From a virus: DNA of 42,238 nucleotides. Each line of letters starts with the position of its first letter. Position 1 is the stretch's first letter. Shown piece by piece: positions 1 to 11,900 of this stretch. Made by a program: the position numbers and the translations under genes. The DNA lies in IMG/VR virus record IMGVR_UViG_3300030118_004073, positions 1 to 42,238 of that record. One strand, written 5' to 3'. Below the pieces are notes generated by a model that did no database searches, was not told the origin of the DNA, and saw only the letters and a program-made list of their open reading frames with translations.

Positions 1-1808
1 ATTTCTTCTCTGTCTAAACCAAGTTGTTTAAAAGGAACGCCATTAGCTATTTGGCCAAAAAACTCACGTGGAACAGCGTTTAATATTTCAATTTTCATTT
101 GATTTTGAAACTTACCAAAATCTAATGTTTCACTGTTAGGTATACCAGCAAATGCTTTTTTCATCACATCACCATCAATATCACCTTTTTCTAAAGTTAT
201 AACTTCGTTAAAAACTTTGTTAGCAGTGTTTATGTATCTTATATTGTCTAAATAAGCTTTGTCAAACTTTTGACCTCTTGCATCTACAGGACCACCAGTT
301 GCGTCAAAAAACTCACCAGTAAATTTATTTACCTTGTTGTTAAAATAAAGAGATTTATTTGGATTATCTTTTAAATAATCTTCTTTACTCGTGTAGTTAG
401 TTCCTTCTTCTTCATTTATATTTTCTAAAACTTTATTAGTGTAATACTCTAATCTTTCTTTGTTAAACTTTTGTTTGTTTGTAAAAGCGTTACCACCATT
501 GTAAGTATACTCAACTTCTTTTTTATCTTCTTTTTCTTTTTCTTTTATTTCAACAACGTCTACACCCATAGGGCTGTCAATAGTTTTTTTGCTAAACTGC
601 TCTTTTATTTCTTTACTTTTTTGATCTGGATCTACGGTTGTTATGCTACCGTCTTTTAACGGGTCTGTTATTGGTTCTTGCTTAATTTGCTTACCTGTAC
701 CAATAGCATCGGTAATTTCTTTAGGTAGTTCACGTGGAAAAGTAATAACTTTTTTATCTTCAACTTCTTTTTCGTCGTCGTCTTCATCTTCATTACCAAA
801 GTCAAAGTCATCTTTTTCTTTAGCTTCGTAATTAAATATGTTAGAGCTTCCTTTTATAGTTACTTCTTTTAAACCATCTGTAGGAAGTTTTGTTGTATAT
901 TCTTCCTCTTTTTGATCTACTATTTCGTTTTCTTTTTCTTTTCTATCTATATTAACCTCAGTATACGGCGTAGCTTTTTCAAGCTCCATCACTCTTTCTT
1001 CTACCTCCATTTTTTCAACAGGTAGCTTTTCAATAGCATCTACTTGCACATCTCCTTTTTTACTTCTACCAGTTTGACCAGCTGTAGGACCAGCTCCACT
1101 TTGATCTATAACTTCACCTGTGCTTGGATCTATAACTTGCTGACTAACCACTGGTTCTTTTTTCTTAAAATTTGGATCACTAAACTGTGTCCAAGCGGCT
1201 CTACTTTTTGGCCCCCAAACACCATCAACAGCAATGTCAAAACCAGCGTCAGCCATTTGCTTTTGTTTACCCATTACAATATCTCTATTTAATGAAGTAC
1301 CGCCATAAGCAACTATTGATGCAGGTGTTAACTCGTTAGTATTTTGATTAACCCAAACAGGATTAGCAGATTTCCACTTGTTAATAGCTGCGTCAGCCTC
1401 TTCTACTGTTTTATATGTTTCAGGAAGTTTTTGGTGAAGACTATCACCGGTTATAGGTTCGTTATATTTAAAAAGACCAGATACAGGTAAAGCTACAGTT
1501 TGATAAGGGTGTGTACCTTTTTTATGGTTTTTTTGAAAGTATTTATCTACATAATCTAACTGATCTAAAACAGACATAGCTTTTAAATCAGCAGTTGTAG
1601 TACCAAGGTCTGCGGCAGTTTTAGGTATAAACTGTATTAAACCAGTAGCTCCAGAACTGTCGTTAACATTTGATGAATCAAAAGCAGACTCTTTTTCTAT
1701 TACAGACAACAACTCGTCTACGCTAAAACCGTTAGTATCAGCTATTTGTTCTAGTCGTTGCTGAACACCTTCAATTTTTAAAAAGTCTTCTCTGGTTGTC
1801 TTAGCCAT
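1..1808 (-). CDS. Virion lytic transglycosylase (SLT + peptidoglycan-binding-like), 3' end outside window
   Basis: Partial gene: the start is at 1808 and the frame stays open to the left edge (602 codons). Residues 28-65 match the catalytic core of soluble lytic transglycosylases: an E-S pair at residues 40-41 gives the catalytic Glu40, followed by the GATGLIQFIP segment at 53-62, the family's G-A-x-G-L-x-Q motif. Around residues 190-209 a VDGVWGPKSRAAW stretch resembles the peptidoglycan-binding type 1 repeat. From about residue 230 to 420 the chain is rich in Lys, Glu and Asp and looks disordered. Enzymes of this family cleave the glycan strand of peptidoglycan. As the last visible gene of the structural region, it is probably a virion protein that opens the cell wall during DNA entry, although an exit role is possible. 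No signal peptide is seen. The full length cannot be known here. Confidence 0.8.
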   Translation of the reverse strand, partial: MAKTTREDFLKIEGVQQRLEQIADTNGFSVDELLSVIEKESAFDSSNVNDSSGATGLIQFIPKTAADLGTTTADLKAMSVLDQLDYVDKYFQKNHKKGTHPYQTVALPVSGLFKYNEPITGDSLHQKLPETYKTVEEADAAINKWKSANPVWVNQNTNELTPASIVAYGGTSLNRDIVMGKQKQMADAGFDIAVDGVWGPKSRAAWTQFSDPNFKKKEPVVSQQVIDPSTGEVIDQSGAGPTAGQTGRSKKGDVQVDAIEKLPVEKMEVEERVMELEKATPYTEVNIDRKEKENEIVDQKEEEYTTKLPTDGLKEVTIKGSSNIFNYEAKEKDDFDFGNEDEDDDEKEVEDKKVITFPRELPKEITDAIGTGKQIKQEPITDPLKDGSITTVDPDQKSKEIKEQFSKKTIDSPMGVDVVEIKEKEKEDKKEVEYTYNGGNAFTNKQKFNKERLEYYTNKVLENINEEEGTNYTSKEDYLKDNPNKSLYFNNKVNKFTGEFFDATGGPVDARGQKFDKAYLDNIRYINTANKVFNEVITLEKGDIDGDVMKKAFAGIPNSETLDFGKFQNQMKIEILNAVPREFFGQIANGVPFKQLGLDREE

Positions 1809-1818
1809 GTATTATAAT

Positions 1819-3492
1819 TTAATTTTGTTTTTTATAACTAATAGAATACGATGGAGCTGTTAAATTCCAAGTATTAGCATCGTTACCTAAACCATCTAGT
1901 AAAGAAAAGTTATCAAAGTTACTTCTATTTAAATAAGATTTTAGTTGTTGAAGTTTTTTATTATCCATAGTTTTAGTATCAAACGATTGTGGCTCGTTTT
2001 CACCTACTCGAACAGTTAAAACACCGTCTTTAGCTGTTAATTCTACATCGTCATATTTACCATATTGCTCTTGTAAAGACTTAAACATGTCACCTTCACT
2101 TGTACCTAAGTTTGTAGACATATCAACCGCCTTAGCATCAAACTGTGTTCCAATACCTTGTGTAAAGCCTTCAAAAAGTTGATCTTTAAATGCTGTTTCT
2201 CTTTGCGTTTGTATAGTGGCTGCTGTTGGAAAATTAATTTCACCACCCATAAAAGGAGTGTCTTGACCAGGCATTATAAAATATCTGTTTGCTTTTTGCA
2301 TTTCTTCAGCTTGTCTTTTCTTATAAAAATCAGAAGTAACCTCACCATGATATTTACTGTATTTATCTACAATAAAGTCATTAATTCTGGTTTCGTTTCT
2401 ATAATCTCTAGAACCGTCTTGCATTGTACCTTTTAAATAACCAGCTAATTCTTCTTCTGTTAGACCACCTAACGGCCCTTTGCTAGGATCATAAGTTACT
2501 TTAATTGTACGCTCTCCATCTCTAGGATTGTCTACAGTGTCTGGTATACCATCTTTATCTCTATCATTTGCAAACTTTTCAGAGTCTTCTTGTGTTTGTG
2601 GTCCAGAAACGTTACGACCAACTTTTCTATATACAGATATATATGTTTTGTTGTTGTCTGTAGAGTTTATATCTTCATAATACTCTGGTGATAACTGACC
2701 ACTAGCAAACTGTTTAGAAAAAGGATTATCTACACCGTCTTCAGAGTGGTCTTGGTTTATTAAGTCTTGACCTTGCCAATAGTTAACTCCTCCTAAATCA
2801 GTTTTTAATTTAGCACCAATAGCAGTTGCGCTGCTACCTGTTTTTTCCCAGTTTACGGGCTTACCATCTTCTCCTACAATATTTCTATTCCAAATGTCCA
2901 TAACCTTTGTTGATCCTGCGTGCCATTTATCCATACCCACAGGGTCGTTATTAACATTAAAATAAACAAAACCATCTTTACTAGGATAACCTTCAGGTGC
3001 TTTTATTTTTCTCATTGGAACGCCGTCAACGCTAACAATTTCAGAGTTTACGCTTGCTTTTACAAAATACTCGTCAGTTTGATCATAACCAGGTCCAAAC
3101 ACACCACCGTTTTCTATATTCATATGCGTATTAGAACTCATTTGTTTAGCAGCATTAATATTGTTTTGCACAGCATTAACAACTTGGTCTTGACCAACTT
3201 TATCTTGATTTGCAAATAAGTTTTTTCCAAATTTCATTAATGGATTTAAAAATTTAAGAGCTTCTGGTGTATAACCTTTACTACCCTCAGGAAGTTCAGT
3301 GTTAACTCTTTTATAATAATCATCGTTAACTTTTTGTATAGACTCTGCTTTAGCTTTATCTTTTTGCATTTGCATGCCGATCATTTGCTTTGCAAATTGA
3401 CCAGCCGCTGCCGCAGTACCAACACCTTCGTCTATACCGTAACGAGCTGCATCAGCTTTTATTAATCCTAAATCTGCTTTTCCGAATGCCAT
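1819..3492 (-). CDS. Putative internal virion protein (557 aa)
   Basis: Function not recognised from sequence alone. The protein is hydrophilic, with an Ala/Gln/Met-rich, probably helical N-terminus (residues 20-60) and no membrane segment. Around residues 308-325 it has a DRDKDGIPDTVDNPRDGE stretch, which follows the DxDxDGxxD spacing of thrombospondin type 3 calcium-binding repeats. It starts 2 bases after the 233-aa gene ends and is followed 10 bases later by the transglycosylase gene, so the three are probably co-transcribed. In podoviruses this position, after the tail genes and next to a lytic transglycosylase, is typical of proteins ejected with the DNA, which is the basis for the call. 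A tail-associated structural role is the alternative. Confidence 0.5.
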   Translation of the reverse strand: MAFGKADLGLIKADAARYGIDEGVGTAAAAGQFAKQMIGMQMQKDKAKAESIQKVNDDYYKRVNTELPEGSKGYTPEALKFLNPLMKFGKNLFANQDKVGQDQVVNAVQNNINAAKQMSSNTHMNIENGGVFGPGYDQTDEYFVKASVNSEIVSVDGVPMRKIKAPEGYPSKDGFVYFNVNNDPVGMDKWHAGSTKVMDIWNRNIVGEDGKPVNWEKTGSSATAIGAKLKTDLGGVNYWQGQDLINQDHSEDGVDNPFSKQFASGQLSPEYYEDINSTDNNKTYISVYRKVGRNVSGPQTQEDSEKFANDRDKDGIPDTVDNPRDGERTIKVTYDPSKGPLGGLTEEELAGYLKGTMQDGSRDYRNETRINDFIVDKYSKYHGEVTSDFYKKRQAEEMQKANRYFIMPGQDTPFMGGEINFPTAATIQTQRETAFKDQLFEGFTQGIGTQFDAKAVDMSTNLGTSEGDMFKSLQEQYGKYDDVELTAKDGVLTVRVGENEPQSFDTKTMDNKKLQQLKSYLNRSNFDNFSLLDGLGNDANTWNLTAPSYSISYKKQN

Positions 3493-3494
3493 AA

Positions 3495-4196
3495 TTAATT
3501 AGTTTTCATTAGTCCAGCGGTAAGCATGTTGCCTATACCACCTATCATTTGTTGTTGTGCCATCATTTGTGCTTTTTGCGCAGCACCCAGTCTATTAGCT
3601 TCCATACCAAGTATAGTACCTTGTTTACTTTGCTCCATTTGCATTGACAATAAATCTCCTTTAGCTATCGCCATATCAGTTGCCTGAGCGCCTTTAGCCT
3701 CGAGCATTTCATTTCTTGACATTTCTTGAGCTGTCATCATGTCTATTTTAGCTTGATTTTGCGCAGCCATTAAATTGTTTTTAGCTTCTTGTTGACCTAT
3801 AGAAGCTGCTGATTGTCTTGCAAACTTAGCGCTTGCGTTAGCCATAGCTTGAGCCATACTAGCAACACCACTACCACCAGCTGCAGCCTGCATATTTTGC
3901 ATTATATTAGCTTGACTTTGTTGAAACTGATCTGCTTGAAACTCAGCTTGTTGTGTATTAACTTCAAGGTCTGCCATAGCGTTGTCCATACCAGCAAATT
4001 GACTTTCCATACCGGCAAATCTATTTTTAAGATTAGCATACGGGTTGCTAGTATCTAAACCTCTATATATATTCATTTGTTTTTGATGTGCTGCTTTAGC
4101 GTCTTGAAGCTCTTTTCTTCTTGCACCTGTCCAGTCAATAGCTGACAAAGTTTGCGCTGCACCACCCGCTAAACCTAATAGCATTAAAGCACTCAT
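3495..4196 (-). CDS. Putative internal virion/ejection protein, Ala-Gln-Met rich (233 aa)
   Basis: A low-complexity helical protein: after a short hydrophobic, glycine-rich N-terminus (MSALMLLGLAGGAAQ) nearly the whole chain is Ala, Gln and Met with heptad-like spacing, and it ends in another Gly/Met-rich hydrophobic stretch (residues about 215-230). This composition is typical of small podovirus internal virion proteins (T7 gp14-like role) that insert into the host envelope, but I see no specific motif proving it. It lies directly upstream of the 557-aa gene with a 2-base gap. A 68-base gap separates it from the preceding 120-aa gene; that gap is AT-rich with no clear hairpin. Confidence 0.5.
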   Translation of the reverse strand: MSALMLLGLAGGAAQTLSAIDWTGARRKELQDAKAAHQKQMNIYRGLDTSNPYANLKNRFAGMESQFAGMDNAMADLEVNTQQAEFQADQFQQSQANIMQNMQAAAGGSGVASMAQAMANASAKFARQSAASIGQQEAKNNLMAAQNQAKIDMMTAQEMSRNEMLEAKGAQATDMAIAKGDLLSMQMEQSKQGTILGMEANRLGAAQKAQMMAQQQMIGGIGNMLTAGLMKTN

Positions 4197-4264
4197 TTGT
4201 TTATATTTTTAGTTAATATCATAATTTTATTCTTATATGTTAATATAGTTACATTTTTTAGCGA

Positions 4265-4627
4265 TTATTTACTACTTATAGCTATTTCTGAACCAACCGC
4301 AAATAACTCTGCTTTTTCAGTAGAACTATTCTTCATTTGTACTTCTGCATAGTAACCAGTTAGCTTAGCATTACATACATCAGCTTTTTTAACAAAAAAC
4401 ACATAGTCACTACTTGGACTACCGTCAGCTGGTATTTGAGGGTTGTCATTAGGTACTATAGTTATGGTAACAGTTTTTCTATCTGCTGACAAAGCAGTTA
4501 CATCACCTATATAGTGTATACTACCATCAGACGACTTCATAAATGCAGAGTCGCGAGCATCGGAGTTACCACCTACTTGTAAAGATACGTTTGCTGGGTT
4601 ATCAAACCCTAAAGTTATTGTTGACAT
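4265..4627 (-). CDS. Small beta-rich structural protein (120 aa), function unknown
   Basis: Not recognised as a named family. The sequence alternates short hydrophobic strands with Asn/Asp/Gly/Ser turns and has no helix-rich stretch, membrane segment or enzyme motif, which suggests a beta-sandwich such as a head or tail decoration protein. It lies 3 bases downstream of the 441-aa beta-rich gene and both follow the giant tail gene, so it is probably part of the virion or of tail assembly. Its start is preceded by an A/T-rich leader with no Shine-Dalgarno sequence, like its neighbours. Confidence 0.55.
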   Translation of the reverse strand: MSTITLGFDNPANVSLQVGGNSDARDSAFMKSSDGSIHYIGDVTALSADRKTVTITIVPNDNPQIPADGSPSSDYVFFVKKADVCNAKLTGYYAEVQMKNSSTEKAELFAVGSEIAISSK

Positions 4628-4630
4628 ATT

Positions 4631-5956
4631 TTAAATTGCTAAGTTTTCGTTTGATAAAGCGCTTTGGTTACTAACAACTGTTGCGTTACCAGTTGAAACA
4701 ACACTTGTTGTTGGAATTTGATTTGCTTGTTCAACTCTAGTTCTGTTAGTCGTTAAATAAACTGGAGCTGCTTGAGCTACGGCTAAAGATACTATAGAAA
4801 AAGTTTCAGGCGTAGACAAACTTGGAATAAAAGAACCTGACGTATTTTCTGTTAAAGTTATTGTAAAAGTTAAATTAGCTGAAGAGTTATTTTTAGGAAA
4901 CTCTAAATATTCAGTATACATACCATCATTACCTATTGTTTTGACAGTATTATCAGCGACTAGCACATGTGTAAAAGTAATTAGTTCGTCTGTCGCAGCG
5001 CTTTGAGCAAGGTTAAGTGTTACAGTGTCTGGGGATCCCGACGTGTCTTTGCTTACAACCTTAACACCACTAGTTATAGACGTACCACCACCCATAGCGG
5101 TTATAGTCATACCTTTATTTATAAGAGTTCCATCAGCAGATCCAGATAAATTTAAAGTTGTTTGATTTGTAACACTACTTGCCTCGTGATTTAAGCTTAC
5201 ATTGTTTGATTTTACACCTAATTTAAAAGTAACACCAGGATCGCCGTAAACAATTAATAATCTAGTTTCTGCTTTTTTGTTTATATTTTTTTTACTTGGA
5301 AAGCCAATGTTTGACAAGTCTTTTTGAAAAGAGCTTTTTTTATTTGTTAAGCTTTCTATAGTAACACCTGGCGCGTTTGCTAAAAACTCATAACCATAAA
5401 TACTGTCGTTTACACCAGTTTCATCTACAATAGTATCTGCTTTTAAATATACAATGTCGTCAGACTGTATTTTTTTTACTGGAACTTTAAACGTTACGTC
5501 ATATTCTCTTTTTATAAGTTCTGTTACGTTTTCAAATGTATCACTAGAAACAACCTTGTAGTTAGCAATGCTATGCACACCTTCAAAATTTATACTAGGA
5601 TTAGGGCTTAGTATATTACCAACTTCTCTTTGCACTGTTATTTTAAAACTACTAGTCTCACCAACTCTACCACTTGTTGTAAACGTGTTGTCGTTACTAG
5701 TAAAAGTTAAAGCTGTATTTGCGTTTATAGTAGTGCTAGATGATAGTGTGACTTTTGATCTTCTAACATTATTATAAATTTCTTCTATAACACTGCTAAC
5801 AGTTATATTACCTATACCTATAGACTGACCAGCTCTAATTTGAGGATTATAAGTAGTCATATAATGAACAGTACCAGTTGTTGTAGCAAGAGCAGTTGCT
5901 GTTGTTGATAAAGTTACATCACACTTGTCTTTATATATTTTTAATTTTCCAGGCAT
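4631..5956 (-). CDS. Beta-rich tail/virion structural protein (441 aa)
   Basis: Not assignable to a named family. It is Thr/Ser/Val/Asn-rich with many predicted strands. Two internal stretches, about residues 20-90 and 265-335, share a pattern: a Gly before a hydrophobic strand, a V-S turn, a T-V-T-L strand and an L-x-T-F-T strand. They look like repeats of one small beta module that also seems present in the 2455-aa and 932-aa proteins of this window. The start is 1 base past the stop of the 2455-aa gene, so translation is probably coupled. The C-terminus is Ala/Val/Gln-rich. It is probably a tail or fibre-attachment component. I see no enzymatic motif. Confidence 0.55.
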   Translation of the reverse strand: MPGKLKIYKDKCDVTLSTTATALATTTGTVHYMTTYNPQIRAGQSIGIGNITVSSVIEEIYNNVRRSKVTLSSSTTINANTALTFTSNDNTFTTSGRVGETSSFKITVQREVGNILSPNPSINFEGVHSIANYKVVSSDTFENVTELIKREYDVTFKVPVKKIQSDDIVYLKADTIVDETGVNDSIYGYEFLANAPGVTIESLTNKKSSFQKDLSNIGFPSKKNINKKAETRLLIVYGDPGVTFKLGVKSNNVSLNHEASSVTNQTTLNLSGSADGTLINKGMTITAMGGGTSITSGVKVVSKDTSGSPDTVTLNLAQSAATDELITFTHVLVADNTVKTIGNDGMYTEYLEFPKNNSSANLTFTITLTENTSGSFIPSLSTPETFSIVSLAVAQAAPVYLTTNRTRVEQANQIPTTSVVSTGNATVVSNQSALSNENLAI

Positions 5957-5957
5957 A

Positions 5958-8900
5958 TTATATTTGTTCTTGATAAGCTGATCCAGCTGTTATTGTTAAA
6001 GTTGTAACTGTATTTGAAGAAGGAAAAGGGTTACTAACGTAAGTTATTCTAACTCTTATTGAGCCGTTGCCTTGTAAGGTTGCTGCAACTGTACCAGCAA
6101 AGTTATTTATAGGCGTAGGTTCTGTTAAAGAAAAAGTAAAGTCATCTGCAGCTAATTTCCATAGTATACCTTTTTCAACTTGTGGATGTATATAAAAATC
6201 TACAGTTTTGCCAGTTACGTTAGAACCTGATTTTTCATTAAACTTAATAACTTTGTTAGTTGATGTTGAGTCTGAAGACGAATTATTTATTATCCATTTT
6301 TTAGGATGTTTATTAGAAGCTATATCAACAGCTGTAACCGTATGTGTAAAACTTCTGACATTAGAATTTAATCCTATTGTAGAAGGTTTACCTATACCTT
6401 GAACATTTAACCCAGCAGTTTTTAACAAATCAACGTCGTTGTTTATTTTAGTACCTTTTATAAAGTTAAAATATTTACCTTCTTTTTCAACAAAAGCTGT
6501 TATACTACCACTTTCTTTGTCAGTAGTTATAGTGTTAGCAATCCAACCAGTATCACCCTCATAACTTATTGTTTTAAAATCTTTAACAGTATCTGGCTCG
6601 CCGTTAAATATAAGATTAACTGTTGAGTCATATTGAGTTCCGTAAAAATTATTTCTAGTTAAATTTTCACCATGCATGTATATCTCTCCATCTTTAAAAG
6701 TATAATACGAGTTTGTTATAGACAAGCCGTTTTCAGGAACAAAAGATTTAAAACTTACCCAGCCATTTACTTTTTCTGTAAAACTCAACGTTTTACCATT
6801 TAACGTTATATTGTAATTATCCTTTAATACGTCGTAAGATCCATGAACCTTTAAAGAATCATCTAAGTTTTCTCTAAAATATTTAGACATACCTTTTTCA
6901 GATATATTAGTAAGCCCGTCCATTGACAACCTAAGCACAGCACCTCGTTTTTTATCTGAAAAATAACACCTATAGCCATACGAGGCAAAAGACTCTGGGT
7001 TTGTAGATATACCATACTCACCTGCAAAAGGCACCGCTTGTCCTAAAACTTTGTTGGTTGCCGTAAGTTGAGGATTTCCATCAGCATTAAATATAGCGTC
7101 TTTTGTTGCTAAAACTTTTAAAACTTTATCTTCACACAAAACAACTATATTAGTATCTCTTGTATGAAGTTTTTGTATAGAACCATAATCAGGATTTAAA
7201 TCTTTAGTTATTTTTTCACCTTGTATAAACTGGTTTAAATTATTAAAACTTGATTTTGAGTTGTATATACCAGAATATATTATGCTGTTATATTTAGTTT
7301 CTTCTTTATAATCTTCATTAAGTATAGTAGAAACCCTAGGCCCTTTATCTATAGTTACAGCGTTGTAATCATCAAAAAGCCTGTTAGATTCTACACCGTT
7401 ACCAAAAGCAAAACAGTTGTAATATTCTAATCTTTTAGTAAGAACATCTTCGTTTAAAATATTATATACAACATTATCTACTTGTTCAAAACCACTAGAC
7501 TGTATTGTCTCGCCTTGTGGAACAGGTACTATATCAGTGTTTAAAACAAAGTTTTCTTCATAAAGAACATTTCCATTTTGATCTTTTTCAAATATAATTA
7601 TTTCTTCGCCGGCAGGTATTCTAAAGTTAACATGCGATGGTTTTATTTGAAAAACATTACCTTGTGACAAGTTTTGTTTAGTTACTATAGCGTTATTAGA
7701 AAGTGGGTTTTCATTATTAGCAGTTCTAAAATTAGTCTTTACACTCATACCGTCTTTTACAACCATTCTAGCTACTGGTGTTTCATAAAATAGCTCTAAA
7801 TCTGCCTTGTCTTTTGGTAATACCTCAAAAACAGCTGGTGAATCACTACTTATGTCAACCTCTCCAAAGTCTATTTCAAAAGCAGAAAATCTACTAGAAT
7901 TAGAATTTTTTAAGTTTTCTTTATTATTTTTTTCTTCAGTAGAGCCAAACGTTTTATTAGCTGCGTAAGAATTAGTGTTTAACTCTAAAGGTGTTATTAC
8001 TGGCTGACCATTACTTCCTACACTTTCCATTGGGCTCCAAACAATAGCTTTGTCTAACTGAATATTTATAGCTAAACTTTTTTCATAATATTTTAATTGA
8101 TCAGGTTTTATTGTTGTTTGATCGTTAGAAGAAGCGTCAACAGTAATACTACCGTCGTTAGTTCTACAATCAGTATTTACAACGTCAAAAGCCTCAAAGC
8201 CTCTTATAATATAAGCTGTATTTGTAGGATCATTAGTAAACCTAAAAGTTTGACCTTCAGTAGTTAAGTATCTATAAAAATTGTAAAGCACGCCTAAATT
8301 ACCTTTTGCGCGGCCAAAGCCGTTTATACCAAAAAGTTTAAAAGTACAATTTGTTTTACCAACTTGCCAACCGTCACCAACGTAAGGCGCAACATCATAC
8401 TGTGGTAAATCTCCAGTCTTTGGATTACCAGGCTCTTTCATAACTCTAAAACCTACTGTTTGATCTATGCAAATAGAAGGGTTTGCTGCTCCACCAGAGT
8501 TAGATGGGTTTGCGTAGTCAAGCTCTTTCATGCTAAATCCATTTATAGCATTTTGGCCATACACAGAGCTGTCTATTATACCTCTAGTTGTTCCACCAAA
8601 TTTAATATGCTTTGCAACACCACCAACAGTAATAGTTGCTGCCCAAGCAACACCGCCAGCAGTCTCTGGGTTTAGATTAAAGCCATTACCATTTTTCTCA
8701 CCAGATATTAACCTAGTAGAAGCGCTCCAATTATTTATACCAAAAGCTCTTCTTGCATATACTAAATCACTTTCATTGAAAAATGTTTCATACCTTACTT
8801 TTCTAGTAGTTGACAAACCTAGCAATTCCTTTATATAATTAGAAGATGTTGTAAGGTTAGTATCTTCTATTATTGCATCGCCATTACCCTGATCAAGTAA

Positions 8901-11900
8901 CCATGTTTGTGCGTAAAACATTTTTGCAGAATCTCTGCTTTTAAACGTTTTATTTGCAGCTTGAGTTTGATATATAAAATCATTTAATATGTGGTCTCTT
9001 GCTGTTTTTATAAAAAATTTACCTTTAAATTCTTCTCCGTGATCTTCTGTTGTTTGTTTAAAAAACTTAACTTTAAGTTTCAAATCTTGAGGGTTTGGTA
9101 AAACAGTATTGCTAGAGTCGTAAGAAGAAGTGGCTATATCTAAAAGCTCTATTTTTTCTGCTTGAGGAGAGTTGCCCATAAAGCTTATGTCATGACTAAA
9201 AGGTGTTTTTGTTTTAAACAAATAAACATCAGTCATATCCATAAAAGTTAACTCTTCGTGCTCGCTTACACTAATTGGACTACTTAAAGTTATACTGTTA
9301 GTGCCCACTTTTGTTATAACTATTATTTCGTCAACTTTAAACCCTTCTTCAGTAGACGTTGTAGCGTTTCTTGGTGATCCAGTATACGTTGTAACATCTT
9401 TACTATCTACAAGTCTCATACCAACTTGTAAAGCACCGTCTGGATCACTTACAACTTGGTCGTTTGACTCGCTTGTTTTTTGATTTTGATCTAAAGCTAT
9501 TACAGACTTGTTTTGATAATCCGCAGCCGTAACAACAACAATACCAGCATGGCTTTGAGCTATACCTTTTTGATAATGAGCGTTTGTAGTTCCTTCTACA
9601 GCTATAGTTATAGTCTTTTTATATATTTTTTCTATTTCATACTTTTTAGACATAGAGCCATTTAAAGTTGAAGAAAAATCTACAAACCTATTGTCAACGT
9701 CATACCACACGCCTGTGTTTGTAATATAAGACTCGAGTTCATCTATTAACTCAGCATCTTTTCTAATATCATACGCGCTTAAAGAAAAGCTTGATTTTCC
9801 AGCAACAGGATAATCACAAAATTGCTTTTCATACTTAGCGTTTTTTGTAGCGTTATTATCCGACGAGTTTACAACAGCACCAGCTGAAAAAGTAACACTA
9901 TTTTCGCTTTCACCAATCTCTTCCATTCTAAACCTTATATGTTCAGGTGGTTGAGCTTGTTTATCTAAAACTTTGTATTTAACAATTGACCCAGGAACAA
10001 TACTAACAGCAGTTTCTGAATCGTGCTGCTTTTTTATAGATATGTAATCGTTTTCATTTATTTTATTAATTTCAGAAGAAGGAAATGAAATCCATACGTT
10101 TTCATCTTCAACATCACTATAAAATCTATCCATAGCTAAGTTGTAATATTCGCTAGAAGAATCTTTAACGTAATATTTATAGTGCGTAGCCCAGTCTGGA
10201 GGAGATGAAGACAAAGCACACTGTAACATGTTTGCTGTAGCAGCTTTGTTTTGGTCTAACTTAACAATACCTGTTTCGTCTGTAAAAACAGGTGTTTGTC
10301 TACCATATTTATCTAAAAACGAAACACCAATTTGATAATTTCTTAATGCTTTTAAAGATTTTAATGGTTTATCTTCTACTTCAATACTATTTGTTTTAAC
10401 TTTAAACTCAGCAGGAGTGTTAAAATAGTTGTATTGTTGTAAATAATTACCATACATTATTCTATTACCAGTAATTTCTTGAGCTTTAGCTTTTCTAGGA
10501 ACATTGTCATAAGGTCTTAACATTTGGTTTTCTGACAATAAAGATTTTATTTCTTCAGATGTAATAACAACAGAATCGTCTGTTTTAAGAGTTTCAAAAT
10601 CTTTGTTTTGAATAGTTCTTACAATATAAACGTTAGTAGAGTCAGACTTTTTATAAAGTATGTCTATAGACTTTACATCTTCTGGCATTTTACTTATACC
10701 TGACAAAGTTATTCTTCTAAGATCATTTATCATAGACTTATTATAACCTTGTTTTGAGTCATAATTATAACCGTCTTCGTCTTTTGGTATAAAACAAACC
10801 TCTGTAAAAGGTGATATTGCAGAGTACTCATTATCTATGTATTTATATCTATAAGCAAATCTTGCAAACTCTTTTTCATATATAGCTTCAGGTTGTTGTC
10901 TTCTTGATACAAACTTTAAATTTCCTAAGTTACCAATAATAGAGTTGTCTATAGAAAGTATTTCAATATCAAAAGCTTGTCTACCGTTATTATTAGACCC
11001 TCTAAAACCACAACTAGTTTCAGAGTTTCCACTAACTTTTTGTACACCCACATTGTCAATAGCGCCAGACCACTCGGTGTCATTAAAAAACATTAATTCA
11101 GTTAAGCTAAAAGCCCCTCTTTCAATAGATTTTTGTTTCCAGTAAACACTATAAGTTCCAGTTGCGTGTGTAGGTAACAATATGTGGTTTGAATGACCTC
11201 TATCTGTATCGTCGCCGGTATACCTGTCATCTGTTGCTAAAATTAAGTTTAACCTACCTTGCAAACCGCTACTACCAGAAGAAGCCGTTGTTACTGTATA
11301 TGTTAATTTGTAAACTTCATCTGCAACTAAAGCTTCAGATAAAACATTTCTAACATAACCACCGGCTGAGTTTGATGAGGTTAGTGTACCTCCAGTAACA
11401 TAAAACCCAGCTGAAGAAGTTCCAATATCAGTGGTTCCAGAGGTTCCAGTGTGCCAAGTTGTTAAATTTGAAAAATCACCATTAGATATTTTTTGATTAC
11501 CAGTAACACCAGTACCTATTGCGTCAGCATGTGAATTAGATATACGTTTGTTATTTTGGCTTTTTATTTCTTTTGTAAGTTTTACTGTTATATCAACAAA
11601 CTCGTTATCATCTGAACTTGTAGCTAAAACGTCGTTAGCTTGTAAAGTTATAATATCGTTAACAGCGTAAGAAGTGTTTCCGTAAAAATGCAAAGGTTGT
11701 ACTCTAACTACTCTAGGTTTAGATAAACAAACTATTTCGTTTATTTTTAAAGTACCTACAGCTGTTGACTCTGCAAATATACAAAGTTGCCCATATGTAG
11801 AAGAGTTGTTACATTTCCATATAATATCTATTTCATGTGTACCAACCGCGCTTCTTCTAGTTTCGTAACCATTTATACCTGTTTTTTGCCCGTTTATATT

